A stretch of 37,636 nt of DNA from a virus. The DNA lies in IMG/VR virus record IMGVR_UViG_3300027704_000064, positions 1 to 37,636 of that record; one strand, given 5' to 3'. The notes beneath the pieces are model-generated. The model searched no databases. It was not told the origin of the DNA and saw only the letters and a list, made by a program, of their open reading frames with translations. The translations under genes and the position numbers were made by a program. This document shows, piece after piece, positions 6,368 to 12,983 of the stretch; the first letter of the stretch is position 1, and each line of letters begins with the position of its first letter.

Positions 6368-7230
6368 TGGCACAAGTTGATACGTTAGTTCAAGACATAT
6401 ATAAACTACTAGAAACTAAACAGATACCAGAGGGAGTAGACATTGAGCAAGAATGTGAGGCTTTTGGGCGAACAATGGCAGACACACTACGTGAGCAGCT
6501 CCAGTCCTACAGTAGTAGTGGTAAGCTACGTCTATCAGCTATTGGAAAACCAGACAGACAACTATACCATCGTCACAATGGTGCAAAGGGAGAAGAACTT
6601 AAAGGGAGTACCTACGTTAAGTTTCTCTATGGTCACCTTGTCGAAGGAATGCTTCTTGCATTAACGTCAATAAGTGGACACAGTGTTACAGACGAGCAGA
6701 AGGAGGTAACTGTCAATGGCGTCAAGGGTCACATGGATGGTCGTATTGATGGGGTGCTTATGGACGTTAAGTCTTGTAGTTCCTTTGGGTTTAAAAAGTT
6801 TAGAGATAATAAACTGCACCAAGACGATGCCTTTGGATACATCGCACAGCTTAAAGCCTACGCTCACGCTGAAGGAGACACTACTTACGGCTGGCTTGCA
6901 ATGGATAAACAAAACGGAACTCTAGCGTGGCTACAGTACGATGAGACAGACACTACAGCCGACTACTACAACGCAATCAACTGGAATCCAGAGGAGAGAG
7001 TAGGCGATATAAAAAAGCTCGTTGGAAGCGACTTGCTTCCGGCCCAGTGTTACGAAGAAGTGCCGGATGGCAAGAGTGGAAACATGAAGTTAGCGATTGG
7101 GTGCAGCTATTGCGACTACAAGTCCTTATGCTTTCCAGCCCTGCGTACTTATTACTATGCAGGTGGTCCAAGATACTTAACCGTAGTAGCAAAAGAGCCT
7201 CGCGTTCTGGAGGTTCCAGATGAGTTTTAA
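6367..7230 (+). CDS. RecB/Cas4-like exonuclease, probable 4Fe-4S protein
   Basis: 287 aa when started at ATG 6367, which overlaps the polymerase stop (TAATG) and follows AAGGAG; an upstream ATG at 6349 has a poorer site. PD-(D/E)XK core: GHMDGRIDG (D124), then LMDVKS (D133-x-K135) and AQLKAY (QxxxY), as in RecB/Cas4 nucleases. Cysteines C30, C246, C249 and C255 give the C...C-x2-C-x5-C set that holds a 4Fe-4S cluster in Cas4 proteins. It likely takes the place of T7 gp6, degrading host DNA, removing primers and helping recombination. Ends in PDEF, like the SSB and helicase tails. The HNH gene overlaps its last 11 bases. Confidence 0.8.
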   Translation: MAQVDTLVQDIYKLLETKQIPEGVDIEQECEAFGRTMADTLREQLQSYSSSGKLRLSAIGKPDRQLYHRHNGAKGEELKGSTYVKFLYGHLVEGMLLALTSISGHSVTDEQKEVTVNGVKGHMDGRIDGVLMDVKSCSSFGFKKFRDNKLHQDDAFGYIAQLKAYAHAEGDTTYGWLAMDKQNGTLAWLQYDETDTTADYYNAINWNPEERVGDIKKLVGSDLLPAQCYEEVPDGKSGNMKLAIGCSYCDYKSLCFPALRTYYYAGGPRYLTVVAKEPRVLEVPDEF

Positions 7231-7579
7231 AATGAAGGCATGTGCGAAATGCGAGGTAGAGAAGCCCTTCACCGACTTTCATAAACATAGTCGGGGGAGC
7301 CAAGGAGTAATGTCCTACTGTAAAACGTGCGATAATGAGCGTGGAAAGTGCCGCCATCGGCGTAACAAAGTTGAGTTAATTAAATATAAGGGAGGTGCCT
7401 GCGAACATTGTGGTGGGGTTTTTCATCCAGTGCTTTACGACTTTCACCATAGAAACCCTAAAGAGAAGGAGTTTGAGATAGGAAATAAGCGCCTTGAACT
7501 ACCAGCGGTGCAGCAGGAGTTAGATAAATGTCTTCTTCTCTGCGTTAGTTGTCATCGAATGGTGCATTACAATGATTAA
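7220..7579 (+). CDS. HNH endonuclease with N-terminal zinc finger
   Basis: 119 aa. C8-x2-C11 and C34-x2-C37 form an N-terminal zinc finger (KACAKCEVEKPFTDFHKH, SYCKTCDNERG). The second half is an HNH nuclease: CEHCGG (C61, C64), the YDFHHRNP strand with H76-H77, then LDKCLLLCVSCHRMVH with C108, C111 and H112/H116. It is placed between two DNA-metabolism genes and overlaps both, as mobile HNH genes of phages often are. It probably cuts DNA at specific sites and may spread into related phages or help packaging; target unknown. GGAGG lies 7 bases before the start. Confidence 0.85.
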   Translation: MSFKMKACAKCEVEKPFTDFHKHSRGSQGVMSYCKTCDNERGKCRHRRNKVELIKYKGGACEHCGGVFHPVLYDFHHRNPKEKEFEIGNKRLELPAVQQELDKCLLLCVSCHRMVHYND

Positions 7580-7949
7580 TAATCAAAAGTACAGGAGTAA
7601 GTTAGAGGCTCTGGTGGCCTCTTTGTTAGGCCCTACGTGGCGCTACGAGCCTTTTAAGGTGGCTTACGTGACGCACAGGAACTATACGCCTGACTTTGTG
7701 TACACTACTAAGAATATGCACATCTTAGTGGAAGTTAAAGGATTCTTCCGAGTAGGTGACACACAGAAGTACAAAGCAATTCGAGATGCACTCAAGGAAA
7801 ACCAGGAGCTAGTCTTTTTTCTACAATCTGCGAAAACAAAAGTACGCAAAGGAGCTAAGATGAACATGGGACAATGGTGTGAGAAAGAAAGTATTAAGTG
7901 GTTTGAAAGCGTAGAAGATTTAAAGGAGTACGCCGATGGACACTTTTGA
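7572..7949 (+). CDS. endonuclease I, Holliday junction resolvase (T7 gp3-like)
   Basis: 125 aa. YRSKLE near the N-terminus, NYTPDF (D41), ILVEVKG (E54-x-K56) and following DTQKY match phage T7 endonuclease I, whose catalytic residues are Glu20, Asp55, Glu65 and Lys67. It resolves branched DNA before packaging and degrades host DNA. The length is slightly below T7 gp3 (149 aa). The start overlaps the HNH gene by 8 bases without a clear ribosome binding site, so translation is probably coupled. Confidence 0.85.
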   Translation: MINNQKYRSKLEALVASLLGPTWRYEPFKVAYVTHRNYTPDFVYTTKNMHILVEVKGFFRVGDTQKYKAIRDALKENQELVFFLQSAKTKVRKGAKMNMGQWCEKESIKWFESVEDLKEYADGHF

Positions 7950-8094
7950 GGAACTGTGTGTTAAACTAATGGTTAAGAGCGACATTGAGGACATAATTGA
8001 TTTGTTACAACTTACACCAGAAGACCTAGTGAGGCGGTTTGAAGACCGACTTGAAGAAAACATAGTAGCAATACGGGAGTTCTTAAATGACTGA
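7936..8094 (+). CDS. hypothetical acidic protein, 52 aa
   Basis: Starts at ATG 7936 within the end of the endonuclease I gene, after AAGGAG at 7923-7928. Reads MDTFEELCVKLMVKS, then LLQLTPEDLVRRFEDRLEENI, ending FLND. Acidic and helical. Similar short proteins (E-L-L-x-L-T-x-E-D-L-V-x-R-F pattern) occur beside endonuclease genes in podoviruses, with no known function. Promoter-like site 4 lies in its first codons. The stop overlaps the next start. Confidence 0.65.
   Translation: MDTFEELCVKLMVKSDIEDIIDLLQLTPEDLVRRFEDRLEENIVAIREFLND
7939..7967 (+). promoter_or_regulatory. weaker phage-type promoter, GACAC-N18-TAAACT (site 4)
   Basis: GACAC at 7939-7943, 18 bases, TGT, then TAAACT at 7962-7967, followed by AATG. 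One base differs from the TATACT of the other sites. It could raise expression of DUF3310, RNR and MazG genes. It sits in coding sequence, so chance similarity is possible. Confidence 0.4.
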
Positions 8095-8431
8095 CAAGAC
8101 TATATGGCATGAGCTTGATAGGTTGCACAACATAGACCCACCACCACAAAGCCGTCTTAGTGACGCTACGCCACAAGAGTGGGACAATGCGGCTAAAGCC
8201 ATCAACAAGCAAGTAGGCGGCAATCACTACAAAGAAATGGCAGAGCAGCCGATAGAATTTATTACGGCTAATCAGTTAGGTTTTTGTGAGGGCAACGCCA
8301 TTAAGTACATCTGTCGGTACAAAGCTAAAGGTGGCGCAGAGGATATAGAAAAAGCTATCCACTACCTACAGATTCTTAAAGAAAGCATAGCAGAAAAAGA
8401 CAAACTATACGGGCTAGGAGGCACAATATGA
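8087..8431 (+). CDS. DUF3310 family protein, 114 aa
   Basis: The C-terminal two thirds match the DUF3310 pattern seen in many phages: QVGGNHYKEMAEQPIEFI, then GFCEGNAIKYICRYKAKGG, then EDIEKAIHYLQIL. These proteins are often labelled nucleotide kinase after a T7 relative, but the activity is not well supported. The first 40 residues are a variable region. Its place before RNR and MazG is consistent with nucleotide metabolism. GGGAG lies before the start, which overlaps the previous gene by 8 bases. Confidence 0.8.
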   Translation: MTDKTIWHELDRLHNIDPPPQSRLSDATPQEWDNAAKAINKQVGGNHYKEMAEQPIEFITANQLGFCEGNAIKYICRYKAKGGAEDIEKAIHYLQILKESIAEKDKLYGLGGTI

Positions 8432-8598
8432 GCAAGTACATCTACGTGGTAGGGGATAAGAACGCCCCTAAGACTAACCAGTGGGACGCCATGACTAACA
8501 ACGAAGCGGAAGCAAACCGCCTTGTTAGTGAGGGTGTTGAAGGTACTGTGATGAAAAAGGTTACAGTCAGCAAACCTTTTAAGAAGAAAACACAATGA
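8428..8598 (+). CDS. hypothetical basic protein, 56 aa
   Basis: ATG 8428 overlaps the DUF3310 stop (ATGA) and follows AGGAGG. The protein starts MSKYIYVVGDKNAPKT, has a helical middle (TNNEAEANRLVSEG) and a basic end (KKVTVSKPFKKKTQ). No family recognised. The next gene starts in its last codon. Confidence 0.6.
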   Translation: MSKYIYVVGDKNAPKTNQWDAMTNNEAEANRLVSEGVEGTVMKKVTVSKPFKKKTQ

Positions 8599-8837
8599 AT
8601 ATTGTGGATTTCCCGCCCCGTGAGGATGAGCTATCAAAACATGCTGGTGAGCGTCTAAAGTCACAGCTAGACGAAAGCACCATTCTTACGTTAGAACATG
8701 GCACGTACACTGTGTTCTTTGATACAGGGGACTCTATTATTATTTTGTCTAACGCCGCTGGTGCTGGTGAGGTATTACTCAACCTTGAGAAAGGCAAATT
8801 AGCTTTGTTAGCAGAAGTTCTTGACTCAGAGACATAG
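8595..8837 (+). CDS. hypothetical protein, 80 aa
   Basis: Overlaps the previous stop by 4 bases. Reads as an alpha helix (EDELSKHAGERLKSQLDE) followed by beta strands (GTYTVFFDTGDSIIILSN) and a C-terminal helix (LLNLEKGKLALLAEVLDSE). It may be a small alpha/beta domain. No motif recognised; it lies directly upstream of the RNR gene. Confidence 0.55.
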   Translation: MNIVDFPPREDELSKHAGERLKSQLDESTILTLEHGTYTVFFDTGDSIIILSNAAGAGEVLLNLEKGKLALLAEVLDSET

Positions 8838-8847
8838 GAGACTACAC

Positions 8848-10728
8848 ATGGACCAATACCAAGAATTTATTGCAGCCAGTAGGTACGCTAGATGGTTGCC
8901 AGAACAAAAAAGACGAGAGACATGGGAAGAAACTGTAGGGCGTTACTGTGATTTTTGGTTGCGCTCAAGAAAACTTGACGCTAAAAACGCTCGTATTGTG
9001 TGGGAGGCCATTACTGCCCTTGACGTAATGCCCTCAATGCGCTGCTTAATGACAGCGGGACCAGCACTGGAGAGAGACAATGTTGCAGGGTTTAATTGTT
9101 CGTATCTACCTATTGACCATCCTCGCGCTTTCGATGAGCTTATGTATATTTTGCTTTGCGGTACCGGAGTTGGGTTTAGCGTGGAGAGGCAGTACGTGGG
9201 CAAACTACCGGAAGTAGCGGAGGCTTTCCATGATTCTGACACAGCTATTGTAGTGCCTGACTCAAAGATAGGCTGGGCTAAGTCGTTCAGGCAGCTCATG
9301 TCCCTTCTGTACGCAGGAGAGTGTCCTAAGTGGGACACCAGCAAGGTAAGAGGTGCAGGCGAGCCGCTTAAAACTTTCGGTGGACGAGCTTCTGGACCAC
9401 AACCTTTAATTGATTTGTTTGTGTTCACTACTAATATGTTCAAAGGTGCCGCAGGAAGACGCCTGAGCAGCCTTGAGTGCCATGACTTGTGCTGTATGAT
9501 AGCCAAGGTCATCGTAGTAGGCGGTGTTCGTAGGAGCGCACTGATTAGCTTGAGTAACCCCAGTGACGATAGGCTGCGTGGTGCTAAGAGTGGTAACTTT
9601 GGGTTACTGCACTCTGAGCGATACTTAGCTAACAACAGCGCGTGTTATACAGAAAAGCCGGAGTTTGGTTTCTTCTTAAAAGAAATGGTTGCTTTGCATG
9701 AGAGTTACTCTGGTGAGCGTGGCGTGTTTAGCCGTGTGGCTGCACAAAAGATTGCCGCTAGGAATGGCCGTAGAGAGTCTGAGCATGACTTTGGTACTAA
9801 TCCCTGTTCAGAGATTATACTACGTCCCAATCAGTTCTGTAACCTGACAGAAGTTGTTATACGTGCCGAAGATACTTTAGAAACGTTGTGTGAGAAAGTT
9901 AAGATAGCTACCATACTGGGTACTTTGCAATCTACACTAACTGACTTCCGTTACTTACGTAAGATATGGAAGACAAACACAGAAGAAGAAGCGTTGCTGG
10001 GTGTTTCACTGACTGGGATTATGGACCATGAGGTGCTGTCTTCCAGTGAGCTGAACGAAACAAAACGCTGGTTAACTACAATGAAAGAGGTAGCAATTGA
10101 AACAAATAAAGAATGGGCGAAAAAGCTGGGAGTCAATCCAAGCGCAGCTATTACTTGTGTTAAGCCTAGTGGTACTGTTAGTCAGTTGGTCAACTCTGCT
10201 AGCGGTATTCACCCTAGGTTTGCTCCTTACTATCTGCGTACAGTTCGCGCAGACATTAAAGACCCACTCTCAGAGTATATGGCTTACTACGGTTTTCCTC
10301 ACGAAATATCTGTGGAGTCGGATTCAACTCTGGTTTTTGGTTTTCCAGTGGCAGCTCCCGTGGGTGCGGTATGCACAGCAGAAGTGGGCGCTATGGAGCA
10401 GCTACGCTTGTGGAAGGTCTATCAAGACTACTGGTGTGAACACAAGCCGTCTATCACAGTGTACTACAAAGATAATGAGTTTCTACAGGTAGCTTCGTGG
10501 ATGTGGGAAAACTTTGATGTAATGTCAGGCATCTCACTGCTACCATTTGACGGTGGCGTATATCAGCAGGCTCCGTACCAAGAGATTACCCAGGATAAAT
10601 ATAATCAGCTTTCGGGGGAAATGCCAGTCTTTGATTGGGAAGAACAGGCGAATTTTGAACACAACACTGACTCCACACTAGGCGCACAAGAGTTAGCCTG
10701 TGCTGGTGGTAGTTGCGAATTAATATAA
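8848..10728 (+). CDS. nrdJ: ribonucleotide reductase, class II (adenosylcobalamin-dependent)
   Basis: 626 aa from ATG 8848, which has AGGAG 7 bases upstream; the in-frame TTG at 8821 is less likely. Conserved active-site set: FNCSYLPI (first redox Cys near 83), NPCSEI with Asn, thiyl Cys and Glu near 317-321, FCNLTEVV for the second redox Cys, and C-terminal CAGGSC as the disulfide shuttle. A single-chain reductase without a small radical subunit gene nearby fits class II, which uses vitamin B12. It makes deoxynucleotides for phage replication without oxygen dependence. The host must supply cobalamin. Followed closely by MazG. Confidence 0.92.
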   Translation: MDQYQEFIAASRYARWLPEQKRRETWEETVGRYCDFWLRSRKLDAKNARIVWEAITALDVMPSMRCLMTAGPALERDNVAGFNCSYLPIDHPRAFDELMYILLCGTGVGFSVERQYVGKLPEVAEAFHDSDTAIVVPDSKIGWAKSFRQLMSLLYAGECPKWDTSKVRGAGEPLKTFGGRASGPQPLIDLFVFTTNMFKGAAGRRLSSLECHDLCCMIAKVIVVGGVRRSALISLSNPSDDRLRGAKSGNFGLLHSERYLANNSACYTEKPEFGFFLKEMVALHESYSGERGVFSRVAAQKIAARNGRRESEHDFGTNPCSEIILRPNQFCNLTEVVIRAEDTLETLCEKVKIATILGTLQSTLTDFRYLRKIWKTNTEEEALLGVSLTGIMDHEVLSSSELNETKRWLTTMKEVAIETNKEWAKKLGVNPSAAITCVKPSGTVSQLVNSASGIHPRFAPYYLRTVRADIKDPLSEYMAYYGFPHEISVESDSTLVFGFPVAAPVGAVCTAEVGAMEQLRLWKVYQDYWCEHKPSITVYYKDNEFLQVASWMWENFDVMSGISLLPFDGGVYQQAPYQEITQDKYNQLSGEMPVFDWEEQANFEHNTDSTLGAQELACAGGSCELI

Positions 10729-10740
10729 CTGGAGGCGTGT

Positions 10741-11061
10741 ATGAAAAGTTTATATTTGAATGAGTATCAATTAATGGCAGCGGAGACTGCTAATTACGAT
10801 GACCCTATCTATCCGATAGCGTCACTGATGGTAGAGTCAGCAGAGTTAGCCGACATATTCATTAAGCCGTGGTTACGGGGGGATGATGGTGACCCCGATA
10901 GGCAAGAGGTTGTTGCGGAGGCAGGGGACGTACTGTGGAACCTGTGTAGTCTACTGACAGACATGGGTATTACTTTGGAAGAAGTAGCTACCTACAACAT
11001 TAAAAAACTAAAGTCGCGTCAAGAGCGTGGCGTAATTGCAGGTAATGGAGGTAACAGATAA
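10741..11061 (+). CDS. MazG-like nucleoside triphosphate pyrophosphohydrolase
   Basis: 106 aa with the MazG metal-binding pattern ExxE (E32-S-A-E35) and ExxD (E60-A-G-D63) on two helices: LMVESAELAD and EVVAEAGDVLWNL. Such phage enzymes hydrolyse nucleotides and may adjust nucleotide pools or alarmone levels. GGAGG 9 bases before the start. It follows the RNR by 12 bases and overlaps the next gene by one base, so all are likely co-transcribed. Confidence 0.85.
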   Translation: MKSLYLNEYQLMAAETANYDDPIYPIASLMVESAELADIFIKPWLRGDDGDPDRQEVVAEAGDVLWNLCSLLTDMGITLEEVATYNIKKLKSRQERGVIAGNGGNR

Positions 11062-11234
11062 TGACGATGACACCACAAGTAGCACAAGCAGCGGCACAGT
11101 TTTTACAGAGAGTTACTTTAAGCCCTCCAGAGATTGAGGCTTTTGGAGTAGTAATGCAGGCATTAGAGGCGATAGTAGAGTCTAGTTCTGACCCCATCGT
11201 TTCGGCTGACCAGAGCGAGAGTCCAGATGCGTAA
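11061..11234 (+). CDS. small protein at the end of the rightward arm, 57 aa
   Basis: ATG 11061 shares a base with the MazG stop and has GGAGG upstream. Reads MTMTPQVAQAAAQFLQRVTL...EIEAFGVVMQALEAIV, then an acidic tail (SSDPIVSADQSESPDA). Two amphipathic helices are likely. Its last 53 bases overlap, tail-to-tail, the M15 peptidase gene of the leftward arm. Function unknown. Confidence 0.6.
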   Translation: MTMTPQVAQAAAQFLQRVTLSPPEIEAFGVVMQALEAIVESSSDPIVSADQSESPDA

Positions 11235-11535
11235 AATTAGGATACCTGCCTACCGATATACCTATACTCTCTACGTAGTCAGCTACTTCAGAAGGGGGTA
11301 TGCCTTTAAGCTGTACGTCAGACGCTCTCCCAAGCGTGTGCTGCGAGGCTTCAGCGCCACCTACAGCGGCGTTGTGAGCAATACAGCGACAACCTGACGT
11401 AATGACTACAGGGACTTTAAAGTGGAGCCTGACGGCTTCCAGAGTCTCTAAAAGGATAGAGTCTACGGTATCAAAGCCACAGCCACACTTACAAGCGAAC
11501 TCAGAGCGTTTAAAGTATTGTGAAAGCTGTGCCAT
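11182..11535 (-). CDS. M15-family peptidase, likely endolysin
   Basis: 117 aa; a D,D/L,D-peptidase of the Peptidase_M15_3 type. Zinc ligands in SQHTLGRASD (H66, D73) and FTHLDSR (H103, with D105). The start region LSQYFKRSEFACKCGCG carries CxCxC typical of this family, and PVVITSGCRC is also conserved. It would cleave peptide cross-links in the cell wall at the end of infection. It has no signal peptide, so release needs a holin; two membrane protein genes lie immediately upstream. The last 53 bases overlap an opposing gene. The start overlaps the previous stop (TAATG). Confidence 0.85.
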   Translation of the reverse strand: MAQLSQYFKRSEFACKCGCGFDTVDSILLETLEAVRLHFKVPVVITSGCRCIAHNAAVGGAEASQHTLGRASDVQLKGIPPSEVADYVESIGISVGRYPNFTHLDSRSGQPKRWGQN

Positions 11536-11750
11536 TAATCGTAGTCTCTCTTTTTAAATGTTTTATAAGTTGAATACACTTTAGTTACAGCAAGTCCTAA
11601 ATTCATAATAAGAAGGACTCCTGTACCTAACATTATCCATTCATTGAGTTGTAGTCCCAATACGGTCCCCGCAGCAACACCGTAAACAACAGGCTGCGTT
11701 ACCAAAACTGCATTCTCTACAGTTTTACTCACTGCGTTCACCGGAATCAT
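11535..11750 (-). CDS. two-TM membrane protein, candidate holin
   Basis: The longest frame starts at 11789, but ATG 11750 overlaps the previous stop as ATGA and gives 71 aa, so I prefer it. Two hydrophobic stretches, about residues 16-35 (LVTQPVVYGVAAGTVLGL) and 40-60 (MLGTGVLLIMNLGLAVTKVY), with a basic-acidic tail KTFKKRDYD. Size and two helices fit class II holins. It precedes the peptidase in the operon. Alternatively it could be an accessory (anti)holin to the 3-TM protein at 12025. Confidence 0.6.
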   Translation of the reverse strand: MIPVNAVSKTVENAVLVTQPVVYGVAAGTVLGLQLNEWIMLGTGVLLIMNLGLAVTKVYSTYKTFKKRDYD

Positions 11751-12028
11751 CCATGTAGTTCCCATACATACAGTAGCGCGGCAATCCATGCTACAGTGTT
11801 AACAGAAGACAGCACCATAGTAACATGGCCCCAGAAGTACGGAGCTGCTCTAGCAGACTCTACGTGCAGGTTGGTAATCTTATGGATTTTATCTTTTAAC
11901 CTCGCATCTTTCAGCTCTTGCCACGGCCCCCGCATAGCAGGGTGGTACAAGTATTTAAACTCTGACTTTAGTTTAGCTAAGTCCCTAGCTAACCCATCTT
12001 TCCCTTCGTAATCAAACTGGTCGCTCAT
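11747..12028 (-). CDS. lysis-module protein with C-terminal membrane segment, 93 aa
   Basis: The N-terminal 65 residues are charged and helical (LARDLAKLKSEFKYLY; LKDARLKDKIHKITNLHVE), followed by one hydrophobic segment (WGHVTMVLSSVNTVAWIAALLYVW) ending four residues before the stop. A tail-anchored topology with most of the protein in the cytoplasm is likely. Located between two holin-like genes, so a role in lysis or lysis timing is probable. It overlaps both neighbours by 4 bases. Confidence 0.6.
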   Translation of the reverse strand: MSDQFDYEGKDGLARDLAKLKSEFKYLYHPAMRGPWQELKDARLKDKIHKITNLHVESARAAPYFWGHVTMVLSSVNTVAWIAALLYVWELHG

Positions 12029-12435
12029 CGTGATGCCACTCCTTTAGTTTTCTCTATTGTCCTTGCGCCTGTCAGCCCTAACATACCCATTAGTAACGGT
12101 AGCATGACAGTCATATCTAGGGGCTGCATGATGATAGGCGTGTAAGCCTCTACAATCGGTCCTCCCATCGGTATAACCACGTAGTTAATACCCAGTGCAA
12201 AGACAGTCAACCAGCCGCAGGCGGGACGCCAGCCACCTTTAAAGAGAGATTCACTAGAGGCTTCCGCTTTGTTAATCTCTAACTGTGCTAAAACCTGTGC
12301 GTGTGCGTTCTGTTCAGCCATCGTAGCTATCTTGTACGATATTTCTGCTTGCTTATCTTTGTCTACAATAAACTCAGACAATAGATTAGAGATAGGGTCT
12401 ACCAGTGTGCCTACTATAGCTGTTGCAATACTCAT
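12025..12435 (-). CDS. 3-TM holin of the gene-transfer-agent type
   Basis: 136 aa. N-terminal amphipathic part (ATAIVGTLVDPISNLLSEFI), then a charged helix (NAHAQVLAQLEINKAEASSES), then FKGGWRPACGWLTVFALGINYVVIP and hydrophobic stretches up to LPLLMGMLGLTGARTIEK. The GGWRP..GW pattern followed by hydrophobic helices is characteristic of the family called 'holin of 3TMs, for gene-transfer release'. It should permit wall hydrolase access or release of virions. Its place with the M15 peptidase supports a lysis role. Confidence 0.75.
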   Translation of the reverse strand: MSIATAIVGTLVDPISNLLSEFIVDKDKQAEISYKIATMAEQNAHAQVLAQLEINKAEASSESLFKGGWRPACGWLTVFALGINYVVIPMGGPIVEAYTPIIMQPLDMTVMLPLLMGMLGLTGARTIEKTKGVASR

Positions 12436-12683
12436 TTAGATTTAGCTCCAGAACACTTCCAACGTTTGCGTGACAGGTTATTGGGCGTGTTAGGGTCGCT
12501 TGCTTTCTTCTTAGACACGCCTTTCTTTATTCCGAGACTTCTAGCGCAGTACGCATCACCTTTAGAGGTGCCTGCTTTGACTCTAGGCCCACCACCTTTG
12601 GCAGCACCTGCTTGCCCGTAGCTAACTTTCTTTCCGCTAGAGGTTACTTTAACCTTTGCTTTTCCTTTTGCTGGTTTAGTCAT
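12432..12683 (-). CDS. basic small protein, 83 aa
   Basis: Very lysine-rich (KGKAKVKVTSSGKKVSYGQ; IKKGVSKKKAS). Contains AYCARSLGIKKG, and PNTPNNLSRKRWKCSG near the end, a pattern (YCARS....NTPN.LSR..WKC) common to small conserved phage proteins near internal virion genes. Two cysteines (in YCARS and WKC) are notable. Likely a DNA-binding virion or packaging-associated protein, unproven. Overlaps the holin gene by 4 bases. Confidence 0.6.
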   Translation of the reverse strand: MTKPAKGKAKVKVTSSGKKVSYGQAGAAKGGGPRVKAGTSKGDAYCARSLGIKKGVSKKKASDPNTPNNLSRKRWKCSGAKSK

Positions 12684-12982
12684 TATTTGTACCCCATGAA
12701 GTTAGGTGGAGGAGAATACCCTGAATTAAACATTCTTTCATCATCGTTAGAGTACGCTACCATCTCATCTGTAACTCTACCCCTATATTCTTCAAGCCAC
12801 TCCGTATTATCTCTTACAAAATTAATAGTGCTATTGTACGCATCTCCAAAACTACCTAAATCACTTTTACTATTTTCTTCTATATTATCTAAATGAGTTA
12901 AACGTGTAACAATAGCTTTCCGAACAGCAGGCTCTTGCGCTTCTTGTAACTGATTAACTAGCTTTTCTTGTTCAGCAGACAT
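12683..12982 (-). CDS. hypothetical protein of the structural operon, 99 aa
   Basis: Begins one base after the large virion protein gene above it and ends on the first base of the basic protein gene. Reads as helices (EKLVNQLQEAQEPAVRKAIVTRLTHLDNIEE; INFVRDNTEWLEEYRGRV) with an acidic and proline-rich end (FNSGYSPPPNFMGYK). Similar small proteins follow ejection-protein genes in podoviruses. Function unknown. Confidence 0.6.
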   Translation of the reverse strand: MSAEQEKLVNQLQEAQEPAVRKAIVTRLTHLDNIEENSKSDLGSFGDAYNSTINFVRDNTEWLEEYRGRVTDEMVAYSNDDERMFNSGYSPPPNFMGYK

Positions 12983-12983
12983 A

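Noticed and set aside
8943-9635. Minus-strand open frame of 230 codons opposite RNR
   Set aside because: The plus-strand RNR motifs are clear; the antisense frame is a codon-bias shadow with no known motif.
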